DNA of 64,000 bases, taken from positions 1,488,001 through 1,552,000 of the forward strand of contig CAVVWN010000008.1 of the NCBI GenBank assembly GCA_963752045.1. The letters run 5' to 3'. The notes beneath the pieces are model-generated. The model saw only the letters and a list, made by a program, of their open reading frames with translations, did not search any database and was not told the origin of the DNA. The stretch's first letter is position 1. Every line of letters begins with the position of its first letter. This DNA is from DATKDF01 sp963752045 (GTDB taxonomy: Bacteria; Acidobacteriota; Vicinamibacteria; Vicinamibacterales; SCN-69-37). The position numbers and the translations under genes are program-made. This document shows, piece by piece, positions 44,041 through 51,471 of the stretch.

Positions 44041-44837
44041 GAGGCACCACCGGTTCCCGCAGGCTGCAGCAGGCGGGCAAGCGCTTCGCCGGGACTCGGC
44101 TCCGTGACGAAACGTTCACCAATCAGGAACGCGTCATACCCGGCGGCTGACAGGCGCCGGAGGTCGGCAGCCGTTCGCAAACCACTCTCGGCGACCGCGA
44201 CGACGTCGTCCGGGATTTGTGGCACGAGCTCGTCGAACACCGACGGACGCACCTCGAGCGTGCGCAGGTTCCGGCTGTTGATGCCCACGAGACTCGCTCC
44301 AGCCTCGAGCGCGCGTTCGAGCTCGCCGCGCTCGTGCACCTCGACGAGCGAGGCCAGGCCGTGCGCCGAGGCGCACGCAAGAAGGCCCGCGAGCTCGGCG
44401 GCCGAGAGCGCCGCGACGATCAGCAGCACGGCGTCGGCTCCGGCGGCCTTCGCCTCGGCCACCTGATACTCGGTCACGATGAAGTCCTTCCGAAGGACCG
44501 GCGCGTCGACCGCCCGCCGGACTGCCGCGAGGTGACCAAGCGATCCATCGAAGAAGGTGGGTTCGGTGAGGACCGAAACGGCCGCCGCGCCATGACGTTC
44601 GTAGTCCACGGCGATCGCCGCCGGGTCGTAGTCTCTTCGCAGCACGCCCTTGGACGGCGAGCGGCGCTTGCACTCCGCGATGATGCGGATGCCTGGTTCG
44701 GAAAGAGCGGCGACAAACCGTCCTCCGTCGGACGGCCTGCGGCCGGGCGCGCCATCCGGCACCGCATTCCGCCGTTCTCGCTCGAGCGCCGAGCGACGCG
44801 CGGCCGACACGACCGTTCCGAGCAGGTCCGGCCTCAT
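44037..44837 (-). CDS. trpC: Indole-3-glycerol phosphate synthase
   Basis: Ring closure of CdRP to indole-3-glycerol phosphate. The 266-residue TIM barrel has IIAECKRRSPSKGVLR (substrate Lys, about 52-67), SVLTEPTFFDGSLGHL, PVLRKDFIVTEYQVAEA (catalytic Lys, about 108-124), and LVGINSRNLRTLEV with AESGLRTAADLRRL. The ATG at 44837 overlaps the trpD stop (ATGA) and is preferred over one three codons upstream. TrpC and TrpF are separate polypeptides here, unlike the E. coli fusion. Confidence 0.95.
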   Translation of the reverse strand: MRPDLLGTVVSAARRSALERERRNAVPDGAPGRRPSDGGRFVAALSEPGIRIIAECKRRSPSKGVLRRDYDPAAIAVDYERHGAAAVSVLTEPTFFDGSLGHLAAVRRAVDAPVLRKDFIVTEYQVAEAKAAGADAVLLIVAALSAAELAGLLACASAHGLASLVEVHERGELERALEAGASLVGINSRNLRTLEVRPSVFDELVPQIPDDVVAVAESGLRTAADLRRLSAAGYDAFLIGERFVTEPSPGEALARLLQPAGTGGAS

Positions 44838-45844
44838 CGCCCACACACAACCAGGAGACGCTCCAGGGTCTCCCGACCCGCTCCCGAATCGATGCTCTGG
44901 GCCGCACGCACGACGCCTTCGGCGAGTGATGCGACCCGGCCGGCCACGAGCAGGCCCGCGGCGGCGTTCAGCACGACGATATCCCGCCGGGGCCCTTTCT
45001 CACCGGCCAGAAGCTGGCGGATCATGTCGGCGTTCTCCTCCGCGGTGCCGCCCGCCAGCGCGTCACGCCTGGCGATCCGAATGCCGACGTCGGACGGGTG
45101 CACGTAGAAGGTGTGAACGGCACCTCGCCTCAGCTCGGACACCTTCGTGTGACCGATCGTCGAGAGCTCGTCCAGGCGACCGGCACCGTGCACGACCCAG
45201 GCGCGTTCGGCATCGAGCAGGCCCAGCGTTCGCGCCACGAGCTCGGTGTGTTCCGGCCGCGACACGCCAACCACCTGCCGCCGCGCGCCGGCCGGATTGG
45301 TCAGCGGCCCGAGGAGGTTGAACGCGGTGCGCACGCCGAGCTGCCGCCGCGTGGGCGCCGCGTGGCGCATCGAGGGATGCCAGGCCGGCGCGTAGAAGAA
45401 CGCCAGGTTCGTCTCCTCGAGGGCCTGCAGCACGCGATCGGGTGCCGCCTCGAGATCGAGGCCGAGCGCTTCGAAGACGTCGGCGCTTCCGCAGCGGCTC
45501 GACACGGCGCGGTTGCCGTGCTTGGCAACGGGAATCCCGGCGCCTGCGAGCACGATCGCCGCGGCGGTCGAGACGTTGAACGTGTGCGCGCCGTCGCCAC
45601 CGGTCCCGCAGACATCGAATGCGTCGGCGACCGGTGTCGGCAGCCGCACCGCCCGCTCGCGCATGGCCGTGGCAAAACCGACCATCTCTCCGGGCCGTTC
45701 GCCCTTGAGCGCAAGAGCCATCAGCAGGCCGGCCACGTGCGCCGGCTCGGCCGTGCCATCCATGATCGCGCCCATCGCGGCCTGCGCCTCGCCCGTCGAG
45801 AGGTCGTGATGCAGGCGGAGTTTCTCCAGAAGCTCGGCAAACAT
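44834..45844 (-). CDS. trpD: Anthranilate phosphoribosyltransferase
   Basis: Transfers phosphoribose from PRPP to anthranilate. The 336-residue protein has the PRPP motif DVCGTGGDGAHTFNVSTAAA (about 77-96), KHGNRAVSSRCGSADVFEALG (about 104, short core NRAVSSRCGSADV), and ARTAFNLLGPLTNPAGARRQ-type core FNLLGPLTNPAG (about 166-177). The C-terminal region carries the second Mg site. It is an unfused TrpD; trpG is a separate upstream gene sharing one base. Confidence 0.95.
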   Translation of the reverse strand: MFAELLEKLRLHHDLSTGEAQAAMGAIMDGTAEPAHVAGLLMALALKGERPGEMVGFATAMRERAVRLPTPVADAFDVCGTGGDGAHTFNVSTAAAIVLAGAGIPVAKHGNRAVSSRCGSADVFEALGLDLEAAPDRVLQALEETNLAFFYAPAWHPSMRHAAPTRRQLGVRTAFNLLGPLTNPAGARRQVVGVSRPEHTELVARTLGLLDAERAWVVHGAGRLDELSTIGHTKVSELRRGAVHTFYVHPSDVGIRIARRDALAGGTAEENADMIRQLLAGEKGPRRDIVVLNAAAGLLVAGRVASLAEGVVRAAQSIDSGAGRETLERLLVVCGR

Positions 45845-46417
45845 CAGCGTGCGCTCTCCAGGAAGTTCCGCAAGAGGCGATGCCCGGCCGGCGTCAGCAC
45901 CGACTCAGGGTGAAACTGCACGCCGAACACCGGCCACGACACATGCCTGATCCCCATGATCACGCCGTCCTCCTCAGCCCAGGCGGTCGCGCTGAACCCC
46001 TCCGGAAGGCCATCGTCCGGAATCATCAGCGAGTGATAGCGCCCTGCCTCGAGGCTGCCGGCGAGGCCAGCGAAGACGCCGCACCCGTCGTGCCTCGACC
46101 TTGGACATCTTGCCGTGCATGAGCGTCGGCGCCCGTTCGACGCGACCGCCGAACGCGACGGCAAGTGCCTGGTGGCCGAGGCAGACGCCCAGCACCGGCA
46201 GCGACCCGGCAAAGCGCCGGAGTGCGCTCACGGAAATCCCGGCTTGCTCGGGTCGTCCCGGGCCCGGCGAAATCACCAGGTGCGTGGGCGAGGCGTCGGC
46301 AATGTCGTCCACCGTGATCGCGTCGTTGCGCCTGACGCGGACGTCCGCTCCGATCTCGCCAAGCCGATGCGCGAGGTTCCAGGTGAACGAATCGTAATTG
46401 TCGATGAGCAGAACCAC
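45844..46417 (-). CDS. trpG: Anthranilate synthase glutamine amidotransferase subunit (frameshifted)
   Basis: Class I amidotransferase that supplies ammonia from glutamine to TrpE. The N-terminal part shows MVLLIDNYDSFTWNLAH, ISPGPGRPEQAG and nucleophile Cys in VLGVCLGHQALAVAFGG (near 80). The frame breaks after HGKMSKV near 46096-46097. Removing one base joins RHDGCGVFAGLAGSL and a catalytic His/Glu segment VFGVQFHPESVLTP ending at 45844, about 190 residues, normal length. All triad residues are then present. The break is probably a sequence error, since the operon around it is intact. Confidence 0.9.
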
Positions 46418-46419
46418 GC

Positions 46420-47890
46420 TCAGAGCCCCCGCTCCGCCATCTCGAGCGCCTGCAGCAGCGCACGAGCCTTGTCGCGTGTCTCCTCGTACTCGGCCGCCGG
46501 ATGCGAGTCGGCAACGATGCCGGCGCCAGCCTGCACGTCGGCGCGCCCGTCCCGCATCGTGATCGTCCTGATGGCGATGCAGAAGTCGAGGTTCCCGGCG
46601 AAGTCGAGATAGCCGACCGCTCCACCGTAGAGGCCCCGGCGCGTCGGCTCGAGCGCACCGATGACCTGCATGGCCCGGATCTTCGGTGCGCCGGTCAGTG
46701 TCCCGGCTGGGAACGTCGCGACGAGCGCGTCGAGGCGGTCGCAGCCGTCGGCCAGCCGGCCCTCGACCCGCGACACGAGGTGCATGACGTGCGAGTACCG
46801 CTCGAGGGCCATGAACTGCGGCACCCGCACGCTCCCGACGGCCGACACCCGCCCGATGTCGTTGCGGCCGAGGTCGACGAGCATCACGTGCTCGGCGCGC
46901 TCCTTCTCGTTCCGCCGAAGCTCGTCGGCCAGCCGCTGGTCCTCTTCCGGCGTGCCTCCTCGCCGGCGCGTGCCGGCGATCGGATGGGTCTCGACATGCT
47001 GCCCCTCGACGCGCACGAGCATCTCCGGCGAGGCCCCCACGATGGCCTCCGGTCCCATCCGGATGAAGAACATGTACGGGGAGGGATTGATGTGGCGGAG
47101 CGCACGGTAGACGTCGAACGGCGACGCGTTGGTCGACGCCTGAAAGCGCTGCGAGAACACGGCCTGGTAGATCTCGCCGGCGCCAATCTCGTCCTGGATG
47201 GTCCGGACCGCGCTCTCGAACGCCTCGCGGCTCAGGTTAGCCGTGACCTCGAGCGGCTGGGCCGCCGGCCGTTCCGGCTTCGACAGATTGCGTTCCAGCT
47301 CGCGCTCGAGGAAGTCGATCTTCGCGCACGCGAAGTCGTAGAGCGCCCGCAGATCCTCGCCGGGGCGCAGCCGCGCGTTCGCGATGGCCAGAATCCGGTG
47401 CTTGACGTGGTCGAACGCCAGGATCGTGTCGAAGATCATGAAGCCCGCCTGATCCCGATCGAGCGCGGGCCTCGCGAGCGCCACGGCCGGCTCGAACCAC
47501 TCGGCAGCGTCGTAGTCGAGGTAGCCGACAGCCCCGCCCGTGAACCTCGGCAGGTCCGGGCACGAACGGCGACTGGAATTCCGCCATCAGCCCTCGCAGC
47601 ACGTCGATGAAGGGCTCGGTTCGCGCGCTTTCGCTCCCGGCCTGCTCGATCGTGACGGTGCCCGTCCGGCCGCGGACCACGAGAAAAGGGTCCTTGCCGA
47701 GAAACGAGTACCGCCCGACGTGCTCGCCGCCCTCGACCGATTCGAGCAGGAACGCGTAGTCGGAGTGCTCGGCGATCTTCAGAAACGCCGACACCGGCGT
47801 GAGCAGGTCCGCCATGATCTCGCGATGGACCGGCACGAACGTGCCCCGCCTCGACAGCTCCACGAACTCGTCAAACGTCGTCTGCTTCAT
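46420..47890 (-). CDS. trpE: Anthranilate synthase component I (frameshifted)
   Basis: Converts chorismate plus ammonia to anthranilate, the committed tryptophan step. The N-terminal part (from 47890) carries the feedback region with LLESVEGGEHVGRYSFLG (the LLES tryptophan-binding motif, about 48-65). The frame shifts near 47554-47560. Removing one base restores DLPRFTGGAVGYLDYD and the catalytic part, with GAGEIYQAVFSQRF-like core EIYQAVFSQRF, ETHPIAGTRRRGG, FPAGTLTGAPKIRAMQ and GLYGGAVGYLDFAGNLD. The corrected protein is about 489 residues. It overlaps aroDE by 20 bases and lies two bases from trpG. Confidence 0.92.
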
Positions 47891-49326
47891 GATTCTCCTC
47901 GGTCACGAACCGTTGCGCCGCGCGCCGCATGATCTCTCGCGGCGCCGGTCGCCCGGTCCACCACTCGAACTGAAGGCAGGCCTGCCCGACCAGCATGTCC
48001 AGCCCGCCGATCGCCTCGGCACCTCGTGCGCGCGCCGCGCGCATCAGCGCCGTTTCCGGCGGGTTGTAGACGAGGTCGTACACCACGCGTCCCGTGAGGG
48101 CTTCGGCCGGAAGCGGTGAGTACGACTCGTCCGGCCACGTGCCGGCCGACGTCGCGTTCACGAGCATCGTCCAGCCAGGCTTCGGGGGCCACGTATCGAC
48201 GTCGACACCAAGGTGTTCGGCCAACCGCTCGGCCTGCTCCGGCCGGCGCGCAGCGACGGACACACGGGCTCGCCGTTCGACGAGCGCCGCCACCGCTGCC
48301 CGAGCCGCGCCACCGGCCCCGAGCACCACGACCGGCTCGCCCGCCAGCTGATGACCGGCCTGGTCGATTGGCTCGAGGAACGCGTCCACGTCGAAGTTGC
48401 GCGCCTCCCAACCCGCCGCCGTCCGTCGCAGCGTATTCGCCGCGCCGAGCATCTGCGTGCGCTCGTCGCGAGCGACGGCTCGAGAGAAGAAGTCCTGCTT
48501 GAACGGCGCGGTGACGCTGAGCCCGCTCACGCCAAGCGCCTGTGCTGCTGACTCGACGTCATCGGCTGACTCGCCTTCGAGCGCGACGTACACGGCGTCG
48601 AGTCCGGCCGCGGCGAGGGCCGCGTTGTGCATGGCGGGCGAGGCCGAGTGCCCGAGCGGCCTCCCGGCAACGCCATAGAGGACCGTGGCCGCGCTCCCCT
48701 GCCGCACGCGATATTGATCGAGCAGCTCATCGATTGTGAGCTGGCCGGGCGCGGCAGCACCCGCGTAGGTCCAGCACGAGTTGAAGAGCCACGGGCACGT
48801 CCGCGTGATCCGGCCTCGGCGCCCCATCGCAATCGCCACGAGCGGGTCGCCTGCCGTGCACGCTGCGCGAAGGGTCAGGCAGTCCTCCAGGCGCCGGGCG
48901 GTCACCGCCACCTTGATCACCGAGGCGCCGGCGCGGCGCATCGACCGGACCCGCTCGCCGAGGTCCCGCGGCACGCCTTCCCAGTCGTGGAGGGAGAGAA
49001 TGACCTCGGTGCGCTCCCCGCGCGAGAGACTCTGCCAGCTCGCGTCATGTTCCACATCGACATACTCAGCGCCCAGTTTCGCCGCCTGCGACAGCCAGGC
49101 CAGCCTCGTCTCCTCCGCGCCCTCGAAACGGCCGCCGGCCCAGGCGGGTCTGCACGTCACGATGACGGGCTTCTGGCGGCCTTCGAGCGCGCCGGCCACG
49201 TCGACGTCACCGACGCCGTCCAGCCTGAGCTCCACCAGATTCCGCGCGCACCGCGGCGTCGCGGCGCGCGCGCAACTCCGCCAGCGTTGCCGCGGTCACG
49301 GTCTCGCAGATGCGAACGCCGGTCAT
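47871..49326 (-). CDS. aroDE: Bifunctional 3-dehydroquinate dehydratase/shikimate dehydrogenase AroDE (frameshifted N-terminus)
   Basis: Two consecutive shikimate steps fused in one chain. Residues about 1-215 are a type I dehydroquinase (catalytic His in VILSLHDWEGVP, Schiff-base Lys in ASVIKVAVTA). Residues about 220-484 are shikimate dehydrogenase (GRPLGHSASPAMHNAALAA, FKQDFFSRAV, Rossmann VVVLGAGGAARAAVAAL, NATSAGTWPDES). The start is the ATG at 49326 (MTGVRICETVTAATLAEL). One inserted base near 49238-49242 separates it from VELRLDGV, so the uninterrupted frame begins only at 49235. This fusion is known in plants, Chlamydia and some bacteria. It is the first structural gene after the attenuator. 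Confidence 0.88.
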
Positions 49327-49346
49327 CCAGTCCTGCTCCACAACAC

Positions 49347-49382
49347 AAAAAAGGCCTCGTCAGCGCTCGGGCTGAAGAGGCC
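49347..49382 (-). terminator. Intrinsic terminator serving as the trp/aro attenuator
   Basis: On the minus strand GGCCTCTTCAGC and GCTGACGAGGCC form a near-perfect 12-bp stem with one internal mismatch and a six-base loop (49353-49382). Six T residues (49347-49352) follow. It lies 28 bases downstream of the leader-peptide stop and 21 bases upstream of the aroDE start, exactly where an attenuator should be. Formation would stop transcription of the whole aroDE-trp-tyrA operon when aromatic amino acids are plentiful. Confidence 0.88.
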
Positions 49383-49429
49383 GTTCGTCCGCGATGCCGT
49401 GTCTTGGCTGCTACAGCGCGTGGGCCCCT
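49376..49429 (-). promoter_or_regulatory. Candidate antiterminator pairing
   Basis: In the minus-strand RNA, GGAGGGGCC (around 49423-49431, inside the last codons of the leader peptide) can pair over nine bases, with two G-U wobbles, with GGCCTCTTC (49374-49382), the 5' arm of the attenuator stem. The two structures are mutually exclusive. A ribosome stalled on the Trp codons at 49447-49455 would sit just upstream and leave the antiterminator free. Pairing energy was not computed. Confidence 0.6.
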
Positions 49430-49509
49430 CCTGCAATGCGGGCATACCACCACCAATACGACCAGGAGGTCGTCGGGGCGGTCTGGCGCAGAGCAGGCTG
49501 GGAAAGCAC
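49411..49509 (-). CDS. trpL: trp/aro operon leader peptide
   Basis: Short open frame on the minus strand encoding about 32 residues, with SWSYWWWY at codons 16-23 (49444-49464). This is four Trp and two Tyr codons in eight, then a normal stop at 49411-49413. Translation senses charged tRNA-Trp and probably tRNA-Tyr; stalling would favour the antiterminator. The start is uncertain: the GTG at 49509 is nearest to the predicted transcript start, while the TTG two codons before it is possible, and no Shine-Dalgarno is evident. Longer in-frame readings toward 50094 cross the promoter and are not expected. Trp plus Tyr sensing suits an operon that makes both. Confidence 0.82.
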   Translation of the reverse strand: MLSQPALRQTAPTTSWSYWWWYARIAGGAHAL

Positions 49510-49524
49510 GGTCAAACCGCGTCG

Positions 49525-49554
49525 AGCGTAGCAAAAGGCCCTGATGAGCGTCAA
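49525..49554 (-). promoter_or_regulatory. Promoter of the aroDE-trp-tyrA supraoperon
   Basis: On the minus strand TTGACG (49549-49554) and TACGCT (49525-49530) are 18 bases apart, with TG one base before the -10 (extended -10). Transcription would begin about 10 bases before the leader-peptide GTG. It is back to back with the extended -10 promoter at 49575-49583 on the other strand. Confidence 0.6.
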
Positions 49555-49574
49555 ATACGGCGACCCGCCCGGCA

Positions 49575-49583
49575 TGCTATAAA
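49575..49583 (+). promoter_or_regulatory. Extended -10 promoter of the S55 protein gene
   Basis: TGC-TATAAA is a good extended -10 element 29 bases upstream of the start at 49612. No clear -35 is seen 17 bases upstream, consistent with extended -10 promoters. The -35 region would overlap that of the divergent aro/trp promoter. Confidence 0.45.
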
Positions 49584-49611
49584 CGGAGATATCGGAGACA
49601 ATGACAGCCTG

Positions 49612-51444
49612 ATGATGCGCCCCCTGACCGGCCTTCTCGTCGGCGCAGTTGCCGCCGGCGTTGTCGTCTCGGCCGCCCCCCGGGCCGCCGACTTCTTTCC
49701 GGTCGACGAGGTGCGGCCGGGCATGGTTGGCGTGGGCCGCACGGTCTACGCCGGCGACGCGCTCGAAGAGTTTCGGGCGAACATCGTCGGCGTCCTTCGT
49801 AACGTGCTCGGCCCCAATCGGAACCTGATTCTGGCCAAGCTCGAAGGTGGGCCGCTTGCGGCAACCGGTGTGATGCAGGGCATGAGCGGCAGTCCGGTGT
49901 ACATCGACGGGCGTCTGCTCGGGGCCGTGTCCTATGCGCTCGGGTCGTTTCCCAAGGAGCCCTTTGCCGGAATCACGCCAATTCAGGAGATGACCGACGC
50001 GGTCGACGCGAGCCCCGACCGCGCCGGACGACCGGCGCCGGACTTCGACGGCTGGCCGTCGATGACCGCCGACGCCGTCTTCGCGCGCCTGCACGAGGTA
50101 GCAACCCGCGCGGCCGCCCCCATCGGCGTCCGCCTGCCGAACCTCTCTGTTGTCGGTCCAGCGTCGCTCGAAAGCCTCGCGCCCGCCCTCCGCCCGATTG
50201 GCGCAGCCATGGTCGTGAGCGGACTCGATCCGTCAATCCGCGCGGAGCTCGACCGCGCCTTCCCGGACGCGGTGCGGCCCGGCCAGTCGACTGGCTCGTC
50301 GAACGGGCCCACCACTCCGGCTCTTCGCCCCGGCGATCCGGTGGGCATGAGTCTCATGCGGGGCGACCTCGAACTTGGCGCCACCGGCACCGTTACCCAC
50401 GTGGACGGCAACCGCGTCTACGCGTTTGGCCACCCCTTCCTCAACCTTGGTCCGACGTCGATGGCCATGACCCGTGCCCGGGTGTACGCGGTGCTGCCGA
50501 GTCTCGACTCGTCGATGAAGATCGCGGGGCTTGGCCCGGTGATTGGCACGATGGGACAGGACCGGGCCACCGGCGTGGGTGGCACGCTTGGCCCGGGTCC
50601 GTCCGAGCTCGTCGTGAACATCACGCTGGCCTCTGGTCGCGAGCCGGCACGACGCTTCTCGATTGCCGTGCTGCACGACGAGGGCCTCACCCCGCTCTTC
50701 GCTTATGTCGCCGTCTACAACACGCTGCTGGGTTACGAGCGCACGAGCGGCGCGCTCTCGATCGCCGCGCGCGGAACGGTCGACTACGGTCGCCACGGTC
50801 GCATCGAGATCGACGACGTGTTTTCGGGCCCGAGTGCGATTGCCCAGGCCGCCGCGATGACGACCGCATCGATTGGCCCCGCGGTCACGAACGCCTTCGA
50901 GTCGGTCATGCCGGCATCGCTCGATCTGACGCTCGAGGTCACTGAAGAGACCGAACAACTCACGATCGAGCGCGCGTGGCTCGACACGACGAAACCGCAG
51001 TTTGGAGGCACCCACAACCTGCACGTCCTGCTGCGCGAGCATCGGGGCGCCACGCGAACGGTTACGGTGCCCGTCAGCATGCCGGCCTACACCGCCGGAC
51101 CGCTGACACTCCTCGTGGCCGACGCCGCCACGCTGACATCGCTCGAACAACGGGACCTGCGGCCTGACAGGCCCGCATCGTTCGCCGAGCTCTTCCGGCG
51201 GCTTTCCGAACAGCGGGAGAACAACCGGCTCTACGTCCGCCTGATCGACGCGAGCGCCGGCACCGCCGTAGCCGGCAGCACGCTCCCGGCGCTGCCGGCC
51301 TCGGTGCGGTCGGTGCTCGAGTCCGACCCGACGGTGAAGTCGACAGCGGTGTCCAAGGCACTCGTCGGCGCCTGGGAACGTCGATTCGACGCCGCCGTCT
51401 CGGGTTCCCACGAACTGACGATTACCCTCACGCCCGTTCGCTGA
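49612..51444 (+). CDS. SpoIVB-like peptidase S55 domain protein
   Basis: The 610-residue secreted protein has a signal peptide (about 1-26, VVVSAAPRAADF). It carries both halves of the S55 (SpoIVB) serine-protease signature: nucleophile motif MQGMSGSPVYIDGRLLGAV (about 87-105) and His motif VYAFGHPFLNLGPTSMAM (about 267-284). Here the Ser precedes the His, the reverse of Bacillus SpoIVB. C-terminal beta-rich region about 400-600. There is no sporulation context, so a periplasmic protease or scaffolding role is inferred. ATGs at 49612 and 49615 are both possible. It is followed after 27 bases by the secreted propeller-like gene. Confidence 0.75.
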   Translation: MMRPLTGLLVGAVAAGVVVSAAPRAADFFPVDEVRPGMVGVGRTVYAGDALEEFRANIVGVLRNVLGPNRNLILAKLEGGPLAATGVMQGMSGSPVYIDGRLLGAVSYALGSFPKEPFAGITPIQEMTDAVDASPDRAGRPAPDFDGWPSMTADAVFARLHEVATRAAAPIGVRLPNLSVVGPASLESLAPALRPIGAAMVVSGLDPSIRAELDRAFPDAVRPGQSTGSSNGPTTPALRPGDPVGMSLMRGDLELGATGTVTHVDGNRVYAFGHPFLNLGPTSMAMTRARVYAVLPSLDSSMKIAGLGPVIGTMGQDRATGVGGTLGPGPSELVVNITLASGREPARRFSIAVLHDEGLTPLFAYVAVYNTLLGYERTSGALSIAARGTVDYGRHGRIEIDDVFSGPSAIAQAAAMTTASIGPAVTNAFESVMPASLDLTLEVTEETEQLTIERAWLDTTKPQFGGTHNLHVLLREHRGATRTVTVPVSMPAYTAGPLTLLVADAATLTSLEQRDLRPDRPASFAELFRRLSEQRENNRLYVRLIDASAGTAVAGSTLPALPASVRSVLESDPTVKSTAVSKALVGAWERRFDAAVSGSHELTITLTPVR

Positions 51445-51471
51445 CGGCGGGCGTTACGCAGACACAGGACC

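Noticed and set aside
49411..50094. Extended reading of the trp leader frame (227 codons)
   Set aside because: It starts antisense within the S55 gene and crosses the likely promoter at 49525-49554, so only the last 32 codons would be transcribed.
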